From CAWKZT01 sp963854565 (GTDB lineage: Bacteria; Actinomycetota; Acidimicrobiia; Acidimicrobiales; JAHEJN01): DNA of 17,242 bases. Position 1 is the first letter of the stretch, and the number at the start of each line of letters is the position of its first letter. The position numbers and the translations under genes were made by a program. The stretch lies in assembly GCA_963854565.1 (NCBI GenBank), contig CAWKZT010000032.1:1-17242 (forward strand), given 5' to 3'. This document shows positions 1-6,866 of this stretch, one piece after another. The notes beneath the pieces were generated by a model. The model did not search any database, had not been told where the DNA came from, and saw only the letters and a program-made list of their open reading frames with translations.

Positions 1-650
1 TCTTGTTGGGTCGCGGGTATGACTACGCCAAAGATCAGTCATACGTACTGCATATGCTCGATCAAAATCAGCTGGCCAAACTGTTGCTACCGATTGGGTC
101 GATGACCAAAGATCGAGTCCGCGAACTCGCGGCCGGGTACGGCATGCGTACGGCCAGTAAGCCCGATAGCCAAGATGTTTGCTTTATTACATCGGTGCAA
201 GGACGGGGCAAATTTCTTGAAGAACGCATCAACCTCACTCCTGGGCGCATTGTCGATACCGACGGTGCCCAAGTTGGCCAGGTTGAGGGCGTGCAGTTGG
301 TGACCATTGGTCAACGCAAAGGGCTCGATGTGGGCGGCCACGCCACACCGCGCTATGTCGTCGACATTGACGTGCCCACTTCAACTATCACCCTCGGGAC
401 CAAGAACGACCTGCTCACAGACGTTACGGCCTTAACCAACGCCGAATGGTCAGCCGGTGCGGTGAGCGGCAAGGTTCTTGTCCAGACCAACGCGCACGGC
501 GATACGGCCACTGCGGTGTTGGGGGCTGACTCGATTACTTGGGACAAACCCCATCGCAAAATTGCGGCCGGTCAGAGCTTGGTATTTTACCGTCAAGACC
601 CCGCCCATGGCGAACTCGTTGTAGGCGGCGCCATGGCCGCGAAGCTCTAA
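1..650 (+). CDS. mnmA: tRNA-specific 2-thiouridylase MnmA, 3' part
   Basis: Partial gene: the reading frame is open at the left edge, so the N-terminal ATP-pyrophosphatase half is missing and the TTG at position 3 is not a true start. MnmA transfers sulfur to U34 of the Lys, Glu and Gln tRNAs in the cytoplasm, using ATP and a sulfur relay. The visible 215 residues begin at the conserved KDQSY segment (about residues 10-14 of the visible part). They continue through the DSQDVCFI motif, whose Cys (visible residue 60) matches the catalytic persulfide cysteine of the family. TIGQRKGL (about 101-108) opens the C-terminal beta-barrel domain. The partner catalytic Cys lies outside the window. The stop overlaps the stop of the convergent membrane-protein gene by four bases. 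Identification is secure from motif order. Confidence 0.95.
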   Translation, partial: LLGRGYDYAKDQSYVLHMLDQNQLAKLLLPIGSMTKDRVRELAAGYGMRTASKPDSQDVCFITSVQGRGKFLEERINLTPGRIVDTDGAQVGQVEGVQLVTIGQRKGLDVGGHATPRYVVDIDVPTSTITLGTKNDLLTDVTALTNAEWSAGAVSGKVLVQTNAHGDTATAVLGADSITWDKPHRKIAAGQSLVFYRQDPAHGELVVGGAMAAKL

Positions 651-1519
651 CCGATCACGATCTTTCGCCGGTCAGCTTCGGCGAGCACCTCGCCTGGTTG
701 GCTTGGTGAAACCAAAATAGCATTGGGTTCAGACGAAATGCCTTTGGTGTTTCGGCCGTCGCGCTGCACCACGGTCATGGGTTGCTCGAAGCGCACCTCT
801 AAGGACAAACCGAGTGCTCCCTGCGAGACGTCGAGTGCTTCGGACTCGGCGAGGGCCGGACCAATGCGGCGAATGTCGGATCGACGAAATAGTTGTGGAT
901 CGATGAGCGAGGCAACATCGTGGACGACCATGCCGGAAGGCACGAACACCAGCCACCGACGGCTAAGGGAGTAGAGCGACCGCGCTGCCACAGTGGCCAG
1001 CGGCCAGCCAATCACCAAGGCGGTAATACCGCCGACGGTCTGTGATGCACCCAATAACAAAGGTCCAGCGATAACGCCGGCAACAGTCACCGCCCACGCC
1101 AGGGGGATGGGCCCCACCAACAACACCGATGGAGGCCGAAGCAGGAGGCGCCGTTCGTCGCCGTACGACGTGCCGTTGACGAATTCGCTGCCAAAGGGCG
1201 CCGAGTGAATCAACACGGAAACCACGCCAGTGACCGCCAGAGCCAATGCTGTGACCGTGCTGTCGGCGGGACCAAAACCTGCCCAAGCGCAAGCGACTAT
1301 GCCAGCCGGTGCGGTCACCCGAAGAAACGTGAGCGTGACGGTGTGGGGCACAAACAGGGTAACCAGGCCGAGTGTCCAGGTCGCCCACAAGCTAACAGCG
1401 GCGACACCGGTGAAGCCGCTGGAGGTCCCATCGATGCCATCGCGTAGTGCAGTACCAGCAAGGTAAGGGAGCGGGAACCACAGACAGCGGGCCGACCAGA
1501 CGACAAAACGGTTAGTCAC
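647..1519 (-). CDS. Multi-pass membrane protein of unknown function
   Basis: Family not recognised. The 290-residue product has a hydrophobic N-terminal two thirds, with likely membrane segments near residues 36-56, 60-82, 87-106, 131-155 and 160-180, and possibly a weaker one at 6-24. A soluble tail of about 105 residues follows, beginning with SRRWLVFVPSGMVVHD. The tail alternates beta-type hydrophobic and charged residues (basic FRRSDIRRIG near 211-220) and could be a small beta-rich, PH-like cytosolic domain; this is only an impression. The GTG start is favoured because a TAGCCT -10 element lies exactly seven bases upstream, implying a leaderless mRNA. The gene diverges from ligA across 38 bases and overlaps the end of mnmA by four bases. 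Codon use does not look foreign. No catalytic motif is visible. Confidence 0.8.
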   Translation of the reverse strand: MTNRFVVWSARCLWFPLPYLAGTALRDGIDGTSSGFTGVAAVSLWATWTLGLVTLFVPHTVTLTFLRVTAPAGIVACAWAGFGPADSTVTALALAVTGVVSVLIHSAPFGSEFVNGTSYGDERRLLLRPPSVLLVGPIPLAWAVTVAGVIAGPLLLGASQTVGGITALVIGWPLATVAARSLYSLSRRWLVFVPSGMVVHDVASLIDPQLFRRSDIRRIGPALAESEALDVSQGALGLSLEVRFEQPMTVVQRDGRNTKGISSEPNAILVSPSQPGEVLAEADRRKIVIG

Positions 1520-1526
1520 GAAGTGC

Positions 1527-1532
1527 AGGCTA
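1527..1532 (-). promoter_or_regulatory. -10 element (TAGCCT) of the membrane-protein gene
   Basis: On the minus strand TAGCCT is followed by seven bases and then the GTG start. This matches the actinobacterial TANNNT -10 consensus at the spacing that puts transcription start on the start codon. No clear -35 box is visible. Confidence 0.6.
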
Positions 1533-1544
1533 GCGACCTGCGTC

Positions 1545-1550
1545 TAAGCT
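1545..1550 (+). promoter_or_regulatory. -10 element (TAAGCT) of ligA
   Basis: TAAGCT ends seven bases before the ligA GTG, giving a predicted leaderless transcript. There is no purine-rich Shine-Dalgarno sequence before the GTG; the bases there are CCCCTTT. It sits only 12 bases from the -10 element of the divergent gene, so the two promoters must overlap. Confidence 0.65.
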
Positions 1551-1557
1551 CCCCTTT

Positions 1558-3597
1558 GTGACTGACGCTTATGCACGGATCGATAAACTTTCGCGACAGA
1601 TCCACCACCACAACGAGCGCTACCACCGCGACGATGCGCCCGAAATTCCTGATGCCGATTTCGACGCACTCTTGGTGGAGTTGCGAGCGCTTGAGGCAGA
1701 GCACCCCGACTTGATCAGATCCGATTCGCCCACCCAGGGGGTTGGTAATTCAGGGCTAGCGATGTTCGAACCCGTCGAACACCGCGTGAGGATGATGTCG
1801 CTCGACAATGCCTTTACGCTCGACGACGTACATGAGTGGGGAAGCCGTGTCGACCGACGTCTCGACGGAGAAGCATCTGTGCAGGCCTACGCCTGCGAAT
1901 TGAAGTTCGACGGGCTAGCAATGTCGTTGCGCTACGAGAACGGAATTTTGATCCAGGCAGCCACGCGCGGCGACGGGCGCGTGGGCGAGGATGTTACGCA
2001 CAACATTTTGACCATCGACGAAATCCCCAAGGTCATTGAGGGTGCTCCCGAGGTCCTAGAAGTACGGGGCGAGGTCTATCTTCGTAAGTCCGAATTCGAT
2101 GCGGTTAACGCGCTTCGTGCGGCCGACGGGGATCCCGCCTACATCAATCCGCGCAATGTTGCCGCGGGTTCTATTCGCCAGAAGGATGCTTCGAAGAACG
2201 CCAAACGTAATCTTTCGTTCTGGGCGTACCAGTTAGGCGAGGTTGTCGGCGGCCCGGAATTGACCTCGCACTTTGCGACGCTGGAGTACGTTAAATCGTT
2301 GGGGTTTCCGCTTAACGAGCACGCCAAGCGGCTCGACTCGCTCGACAAAGTAGTCAATTTTGTCAAGACCTACGAAGCCAAGCGGCACGATTTTGACTAC
2401 GAATACGATGGCATCGTGATCAAGGTTGACGGCCTGGGCCTGCAACGCGAACTCGGTGTTACCAGTAAGGCGCCCCGTTGGGCTGTGGCCTACAAATTGC
2501 CTCCTGAGGAACGTACGACGTTGCTCCACAAGATCACGGTCTCGATCGGCGCCGGTGGGTCGGCCACACCATTCGCCGAACTTGAACCCGTGTTCGTTGG
2601 TGGAGCGACTGTCACCAACGCCACACTGCACAACGCCGACCAGGTGAAGAAGAAAGATGTCCGACCCGGCGACACCGTCATCGTACGTCGAGCGGGCGAA
2701 GTCATCCCCGAGGTAATTGGCCCAGTCCTATCCGAACGTCCCGAAGGTCTGCCCGAGTGGGAGTTTCCCGATTGGTGCCCGGTTTGTAATCATCGCCTGG
2801 TCCGACCCGAGGGCGAAGCCCGTACCCGCTGCGTGAACTACGTGTGCGAGGCGCAGGTACGGGGGCGGTTAGAACACTTCGTCCAACGCACGGCAATGGA
2901 CATCGACCATTTGGGCGAGAAGACCATCAAGGATCTTTATGACGCGGAAATGATTACCGATCCGGGCGATCTCTACACCTTGGACTACGAACGGATTCTT
3001 TCTTGGGATCGCTACGGCGATACAACCGTTGCCAACATGCAAGCTGCTCTGATGGCATCGAAGGATCGGTCGTTAGGTCGGTTGCTATTTGGTTTGCGCA
3101 TCCGGCACATTGGTGCAACTATCGGCGAACTTCTGGCCAAGTCTTTCGGGTCCCTTGACGCAGTAATTGCCGCTGACGAGGCGTCGCTTGCGGCTGTCGA
3201 TGGCATCGGACCCATTGTGGCCACCGCCGTGCACACGTATTTTCGTGTGGATCGCCACCTTGAAATTGTTGAAAAGTTGCGAATTGCCGGCGTCAATTTT
3301 GATGGACCCGAACTCGACGACACGCCCCAAACCCTCGAGAACATGTCCGTCGTGGTTACCGGTTCGCTTTCCCGATTCACTCGCGACGAAGTGCAAGGCC
3401 TTATCAAGGCGCACGGCGGCAAATCGCCAGGAACAGTGTCGAAGAAAACAACGGCACTGCTGGCCGGAGCAGGCGGCGGGTCCAAACGGACCAAAGCCGA
3501 AGACCTGGGGGTTCCGGTCATATCCGAAGATGAGTTCGCCGCGTTGCTTGAAAGTGGCGAATTGACCAAGAGCGCCCGCGACGAAAATGCGAACTAA
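1558..3597 (+). CDS. ligA: NAD-dependent DNA ligase LigA
   Basis: Seals nicks during replication and repair using NAD+. At 679 residues it has the full family length. In order: domain Ia (Y22, H23, D32, D36 for NMN binding), the adenylation domain with catalytic lysine in KFDG (K116), NPRN..GS.R at 197-207, DGIVIKV at 284-290, the OB fold about 320-395, a four-cysteine zinc finger (C407, C410, C425, C430), helix-hairpin-helix repeats and a C-terminal BRCT domain from about 593. The GTG start is supported by a TAAGCT -10 element seven bases upstream and by the normal N-terminus. Oddity: the near-universal GRTG of the OB fold reads GAGG (331-334), so the residue aligned with E. coli Arg333 is Ala. 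The other OB and HhH residues I could check are kept. The gene stops six bases from the convergent small membrane-protein gene. Confidence 0.97.
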   Translation: MTDAYARIDKLSRQIHHHNERYHRDDAPEIPDADFDALLVELRALEAEHPDLIRSDSPTQGVGNSGLAMFEPVEHRVRMMSLDNAFTLDDVHEWGSRVDRRLDGEASVQAYACELKFDGLAMSLRYENGILIQAATRGDGRVGEDVTHNILTIDEIPKVIEGAPEVLEVRGEVYLRKSEFDAVNALRAADGDPAYINPRNVAAGSIRQKDASKNAKRNLSFWAYQLGEVVGGPELTSHFATLEYVKSLGFPLNEHAKRLDSLDKVVNFVKTYEAKRHDFDYEYDGIVIKVDGLGLQRELGVTSKAPRWAVAYKLPPEERTTLLHKITVSIGAGGSATPFAELEPVFVGGATVTNATLHNADQVKKKDVRPGDTVIVRRAGEVIPEVIGPVLSERPEGLPEWEFPDWCPVCNHRLVRPEGEARTRCVNYVCEAQVRGRLEHFVQRTAMDIDHLGEKTIKDLYDAEMITDPGDLYTLDYERILSWDRYGDTTVANMQAALMASKDRSLGRLLFGLRIRHIGATIGELLAKSFGSLDAVIAADEASLAAVDGIGPIVATAVHTYFRVDRHLEIVEKLRIAGVNFDGPELDDTPQTLENMSVVVTGSLSRFTRDEVQGLIKAHGGKSPGTVSKKTTALLAGAGGGSKRTKAEDLGVPVISEDEFAALLESGELTKSARDENAN

Positions 3598-3603
3598 CGA
3601 ACG

Positions 3604-4023
3604 TTAGCTAGCAGTGAAACACCAATGGAAAGTCTTCGCCAGCGTTGGTCCATCTGCGCTTCGCCAATAGCGCGCCTCGACACAGTTCTGCTCGGGCAAC
3701 AATGTGGCCAATACCTTGCCCGCACCCGGGGCAAACCCCACAATGTTGCGACTGCTATCGAAGGTGACCTGATTTGCGGGGATTTCGATGTCGTTGATAC
3801 GAATAATCAAACCCTCGAATCCAGCGGCAAGGTCGAGCGTAATTTTCTCCTGCTGGAAAACTTCGTCACTGCGCTCGGGAAAAATGGCTTCGATCGCAGG
3901 ATTCTGAGAAACGGTGATGTCGTCGTCGCTGGCGTGGTCACTTACAAAGAACGCAACAAAGAACACCAACACGGCGGCAACAGCGCAAAACACCACGGCG
4001 ATACGAAGTTGACGGTTGGCCAC
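3604..4023 (-). CDS. Small membrane-anchored extracytoplasmic protein
   Basis: Family not recognised. The 139-residue product has a short basic N-terminus, one hydrophobic segment at about residues 7-27 (signal anchor, no lipobox seen), an acidic stretch SDDD at 32-35, then about 100 residues outside the membrane. The outer part has alternating beta-strand patterns (for example GLIIRINDIEIPANQVTF at 71-88), resembling a single Ig-like beta-sandwich. Two cysteines (C114, C135) near the C-terminus could form a disulfide. The start is GTG, with a weak -10-like CAGACT six bases upstream. The gene diverges from the PASTA kinase across 68 bases, so shared regulation or a link to envelope sensing is possible but unproven. 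It ends six bases from the ligA stop. Confidence 0.75.
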   Translation of the reverse strand: MANRQLRIAVVFCAVAAVLVFFVAFFVSDHASDDDITVSQNPAIEAIFPERSDEVFQQEKITLDLAAGFEGLIIRINDIEIPANQVTFDSSRNIVGFAPGAGKVLATLLPEQNCVEARYWRSADGPTLAKTFHWCFTAS

Positions 4024-4029
4024 CCGACC

Positions 4030-4035
4030 AGTCTG
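4030..4035 (-). promoter_or_regulatory. Possible -10 element (CAGACT) of the small membrane-protein gene
   Basis: On the minus strand CAGACT lies six bases before the GTG start. It keeps the A and final T of TANNNT but not the first T. The same hexamer precedes the SCP2 gene at the equivalent place, which is the main reason for listing it. Confidence 0.3.
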
Positions 4036-4079
4036 CCCGAAGTTGGGTGGGATGCATCCACCGAGGGGTGTTCGAGAAC

Positions 4080-4085
4080 TACTCT
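4080..4085 (+). promoter_or_regulatory. -10 element (TACTCT) of the PASTA kinase gene
   Basis: TACTCT is followed by six bases and the GTG at 4092. This spacing predicts a leaderless mRNA and selects that GTG over the ATG at 4047, which lies upstream of the promoter, and the ATG at 4107. Confidence 0.55.
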
Positions 4086-4091
4086 CGCACC

Positions 4092-6074
4092 GTGACTGCA
4101 GGACGCATGGGAGACCACATCGGGCGAGTGCTCGACAACCGTTATCGGTTGGTGTCCTCGATCGGGGCCGGTGCTTCCGGTCAGGTGTTCTTGGCTGATG
4201 ACATTCGGTTACGGCGACGGGTGGCCGTCAAATTGCTCCACGAGGCCCTGGCCACTGATTCAATGTTCTTACGTCGATTTGAATCCGAAGCGCGCCTCGT
4301 TGGAGGGCTCAACCACCCGCACATCATGGCGGTGCATGACTGGGGCCAAGACCAGGTGCCGTATCTGGTCACTGAATACTTGTCGGGTGGGAGCTTGCGC
4401 AGCATGCTCGACAACGGCGAACGGCTTAGTCCTTCCCAAGCGCTCGTCATTGGACTCGAAGCCGCTCGAGCCCTCGATCATGCCCACCGGCGCGGACTGG
4501 TGCACCGCGATATCAAGCCCGACAACTTGTTGTTTGACGAAGACGGGCGCGTACGGATCGCCGACTTCGGTCTAGCTCGTGCGCTGGCCGAGGCATCGGT
4601 GACGGAACCCGACGGTGCCTTTGTGGGCACGGCCCGCTATGCCTCGCCCGAACAGGCCATCGGCGAGACGCTCACTACGGCGTCGGATATCTATTCGTTA
4701 GCGTTGGTTCTCGGCGAAGCGATCGAAGGAAATTTGCCTTTCGATGCCGATACGTCACTCGGTACGTTGATGGCCCGGACCGCAACCGACTACGAGCCTG
4801 GGAGTGCCGTTGGCCCGCTGATCAACGCGCTTCGAGCCGCCGGACAAATTGACCCAGGCGACCGACCCGACGCCGACGGATTTGCCCTCGCTTTGATGGC
4901 CACCGCTGATGCGCTGCCTCGCCCCGAACCATTGCCCCTAGTAGGAGCGGACAATCTCGATGGGCATTACGGCCAAAGTGGTGATCTCACCGAGTTGGGA
5001 GCAGGCGCGGTATCGGCGAATGAACCCACGCCTACCAAAGACGAGGTCACATTTTTAACGGATGAGTCCCAGCTCACGCGAAAGGAACAGAAGGTTCTCG
5101 CTCGTCGCGCCGAGATTGCCGAACGTAATGAGCGCTTTTCAGCCATCGAACGCGGCGATATCAAGCGACGACGGTGGCCATGGGCAGTGGTCGTTCTGCT
5201 CCTTATTGGTGGGGCGGTAGCAGGCGGCATATTGTTAAACGACGCGTCGCAGGTGACCACCAACGCCATGCCTAATGTGGTGAATCAGCCCGCCAATGCG
5301 CTAGACGGCCAGGTCGAAGCTTTCGGATGGACAGTCCGCATCGAGGAATCACGCCAACCCGAGACCACAGCTGGCACGATCTTGTCACAGGACCCATCAC
5401 CAGGAACGCAACTTGAAAATGGCGCTGAGGTAACCATTAAAGTCAGCCTTGGTGAGCCTCTAGCTACGGTCCCGACCGACTTGGTTGGACGGCAACTCCA
5501 AGAGGTTGAGTTGTTACTACAAGCATCAGATCTGACCCTAGGTGACATCGCCCGGCAATTTGATGAGAACGCTCCTGTCGATCAAGTTCTCTTGGTAGAA
5601 GATACGTTGCCGCAGCTCAACAACGGGACGGCGATAAGTGTCGTTGTTTCCGATGGTCCTGCACCACGAAATGTTCCTGATGGGTTGGTGGGTGCCGACT
5701 TTGAGACAGCGAAGGCACTCCTCGAAGCGCAACGTCTTGTTGCCACCCAAGACGAGACATTCGACCCCGACATTCCCGAAGGTATTGTGCTTTCGGCGTC
5801 GCACCAGCCGGGTACTGAGTTGGCCGTGGGTGACACGGTCGAGTTGCTCGTGTCACTTGGCCGTGAACCAATTGTCGTTCCGGACGTAGAAAAGCTCGAT
5901 CTTGCCGATGCTCAGGAACTACTCGAAGATGCCGGTTTCGTCGTAATTGAAGTCGAAGGTCCGCCGGGTAATCCCGTGCTGACAACCGATCCTCCCGCGG
6001 GGGCCGAACGTTTCCGGGGCGACGAAGTCACCATCTTTATGGAAGGTATTGCCGAAGCTGGCGAAGGTGTTTAA
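4092..6074 (+). CDS. pknB: PknB-type Ser/Thr protein kinase with four PASTA repeats
   Basis: Membrane kinase thought to sense muropeptides or lipid II through PASTA domains and to control cell-wall growth and division. In 660 residues from the GTG at 4092: glycine loop GAGASGQV (25-32), ATP lysine in VAVK (K47), helix-C glutamate (about E66), HRDIKPDN (138-145, catalytic D140), DFG (158-160), PEQ (186-188) and the structural arginine of GDRP (R258). All catalytic residues are present, so it should be active. A basic juxtamembrane region leads to one membrane helix at about 362-382. Four PASTA repeats follow at about 389-453, 455-521, 523-589 and 591-651, three ending in VSLG or VSDG, then a short acidic tail. 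The gene stands alone here rather than beside FtsW/RodA, PBP and PP2C genes as in many actinobacteria, so it could be a second paralogue. The symbol reflects family, not proven orthology. Confidence 0.93.
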   Translation: MTAGRMGDHIGRVLDNRYRLVSSIGAGASGQVFLADDIRLRRRVAVKLLHEALATDSMFLRRFESEARLVGGLNHPHIMAVHDWGQDQVPYLVTEYLSGGSLRSMLDNGERLSPSQALVIGLEAARALDHAHRRGLVHRDIKPDNLLFDEDGRVRIADFGLARALAEASVTEPDGAFVGTARYASPEQAIGETLTTASDIYSLALVLGEAIEGNLPFDADTSLGTLMARTATDYEPGSAVGPLINALRAAGQIDPGDRPDADGFALALMATADALPRPEPLPLVGADNLDGHYGQSGDLTELGAGAVSANEPTPTKDEVTFLTDESQLTRKEQKVLARRAEIAERNERFSAIERGDIKRRRWPWAVVVLLLIGGAVAGGILLNDASQVTTNAMPNVVNQPANALDGQVEAFGWTVRIEESRQPETTAGTILSQDPSPGTQLENGAEVTIKVSLGEPLATVPTDLVGRQLQEVELLLQASDLTLGDIARQFDENAPVDQVLLVEDTLPQLNNGTAISVVVSDGPAPRNVPDGLVGADFETAKALLEAQRLVATQDETFDPDIPEGIVLSASHQPGTELAVGDTVELLVSLGREPIVVPDVEKLDLADAQELLEDAGFVVIEVEGPPGNPVLTTDPPAGAERFRGDEVTIFMEGIAEAGEGV

Positions 6075-6079
6075 GACGG

Positions 6080-6505
6080 TCAGAAGCCGTCGGTGATTGC
6101 GTAAACGCGATCGCGCACTTCAGTGGCTAGCCCCTTGGCCGCAGGACTGGGGCTGGTTGCTTGCAGGGCTATGAGCTTGGTGACGTCGCCATCGACCTTT
6201 ATTTGGCCGAGGAGGAACGCAGTCATTGCCGCGCTGGCATCGCGACCGAGCAATAGGGACTTCGCTAACTCGTGACGCAGGATAATGGTGGCATCAGCTG
6301 GATCAAGATGTCCCAAAATCGGAATGGTTGAACCTTCGGAGGTATCGATGCAGGCCCGTATGGTTTTGTCTACGAACGGCACCCGGGTAATGACGAGATT
6401 GAGCCGAACCAAGGCGGAGGTGGGCTCAACGCGATCTGCGTATTCGTCCCGTATAGCCAAAGCGGCGTCAATCCAGTCTGGGTGGAGAAATTCATAACGA
6501 GACAT
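6080..6505 (-). CDS. SCP2 sterol-binding-domain protein
   Basis: A 141-residue cytoplasmic protein that fits the SCP2 fold, a hydrophobic pocket that binds lipids or acyl chains. The typical second half is visible: ATIILRHELAKSLLLGRDA (about 72-90) followed by MTAFLLGQIKVDGDVTKLIA (about 94-113), where the G-x-I/L-K-V-x-G-D signature stands out. The first half is less characteristic. Ligand and role are unknown. The ATG at 6505 is chosen because the frame further upstream runs antisense through gatC, and because a -10-like CAGACT sits seven bases before it. The gene diverges from gatC across 61 bases and stops five bases from the kinase stop. Confidence 0.8.
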   Translation of the reverse strand: MSRYEFLHPDWIDAALAIRDEYADRVEPTSALVRLNLVITRVPFVDKTIRACIDTSEGSTIPILGHLDPADATIILRHELAKSLLLGRDASAAMTAFLLGQIKVDGDVTKLIALQATSPSPAAKGLATEVRDRVYAITDGF

Positions 6506-6512
6506 ATCGCTC

Positions 6513-6518
6513 AGTCTG
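6513..6518 (-). promoter_or_regulatory. Possible -10 element (CAGACT) of the SCP2 gene
   Basis: On the minus strand CAGACT is seven bases before the ATG. It is identical to the hexamer before the small membrane-protein gene, and deviates from TANNNT only in the first base. Confidence 0.3.
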
Positions 6519-6553
6519 TCAGAGAAAACGGTAGGGCGATGATTTCTGCTAGC

Positions 6554-6559
6554 TATCCT
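6554..6559 (+). promoter_or_regulatory. -10 element (TATCCT) of the gatCAB operon
   Basis: TATCCT is followed by seven bases and the gatC ATG, predicting a leaderless operon mRNA. No Shine-Dalgarno sequence precedes gatC, in contrast to the internal genes gatA and gatB. No convincing -35 box is seen. Confidence 0.6.
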
Positions 6560-6566
6560 TGCCGGC

Positions 6567-6866
6567 ATGTCATCACCGATTTCTCGCGAGGACGTGGCCC
6601 ACATTGCATCGTTGGCTCGCCTCTCTGTAACTGAAGAAGAACTCGATCTGTTCACCGGACAGCTCGCCGACATTCTTGACCACGCGGCCGACGTCGAATC
6701 ACTCGATGCCCACGATGTAGCTCCCACCCACCACCCGTATCCCATGACCAATGTGTTGCGGGCCGACGTTGTACGTCCCAGTCTCGATCGAGAAGAAGTT
6801 CTCTCCCAGGCACCGTCCACCGAGTCGGGCCAGTTCCGAGTACCACCCGTACTCGGGGAGGCGTAA
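6567..6866 (+). CDS. gatC: Asp-tRNA(Asn)/Glu-tRNA(Gln) amidotransferase subunit C
   Basis: Small subunit that stabilises GatA against GatB in the GatCAB complex, which converts mischarged Glu-tRNA(Gln) and/or Asp-tRNA(Asn) to the correct amide form. The 99-residue product has the standard family length and N-terminal pattern: VAHIASLARLSVTEEEL at about 10-26, then a helix ending LDHAADVESLDAHDVAPTHH. A later LRADVV..L.REEVL segment (about 64-78) is also typical. The ATG is set by the -10 element seven bases upstream. The stop shares one base with the gatA start (TAATG), so translation is coupled. Confidence 0.95.
   Translation: MSSPISREDVAHIASLARLSVTEEELDLFTGQLADILDHAADVESLDAHDVAPTHHPYPMTNVLRADVVRPSLDREEVLSQAPSTESGQFRVPPVLGEA
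6855..6861 (+). promoter_or_regulatory. Ribosome binding site of gatA
   Basis: GGGGAGG ends four bases before the gatA ATG, inside the last codons of gatC. It shows that internal operon genes use Shine-Dalgarno initiation. Confidence 0.6.

Noticed and set aside
1654..1665. Phe instead of Tyr at the LigA NMN-binding position equivalent to E. coli Tyr35
   Set aside because: From memory, mycobacterial LigA also has Phe here, so it is not unusual.
3012..3569. Minus-strand frame of 185 codons inside ligA
   Set aside because: Antisense shadow of the HhH and BRCT region; no recognisable domain and no start signal.
4047..4091. Earlier ATG start of the PASTA kinase
   Set aside because: It would place the start upstream of the TACTCT -10 element and add residues without family similarity; the GTG at 4092 fits the leaderless spacing.
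5256..6044. Repeat-like region in the kinase gene
   Set aside because: These are diverged PASTA protein repeats, not DNA repeats; no nucleotide-level repeat unit is visible.
6506..6820. A 105-residue N-terminal extension of the SCP2 gene
   Set aside because: It runs antisense through gatC, has low-complexity Ser/Arg-rich composition, and the ATG at 6505 gives a normal N-terminus with a promoter-like hexamer.
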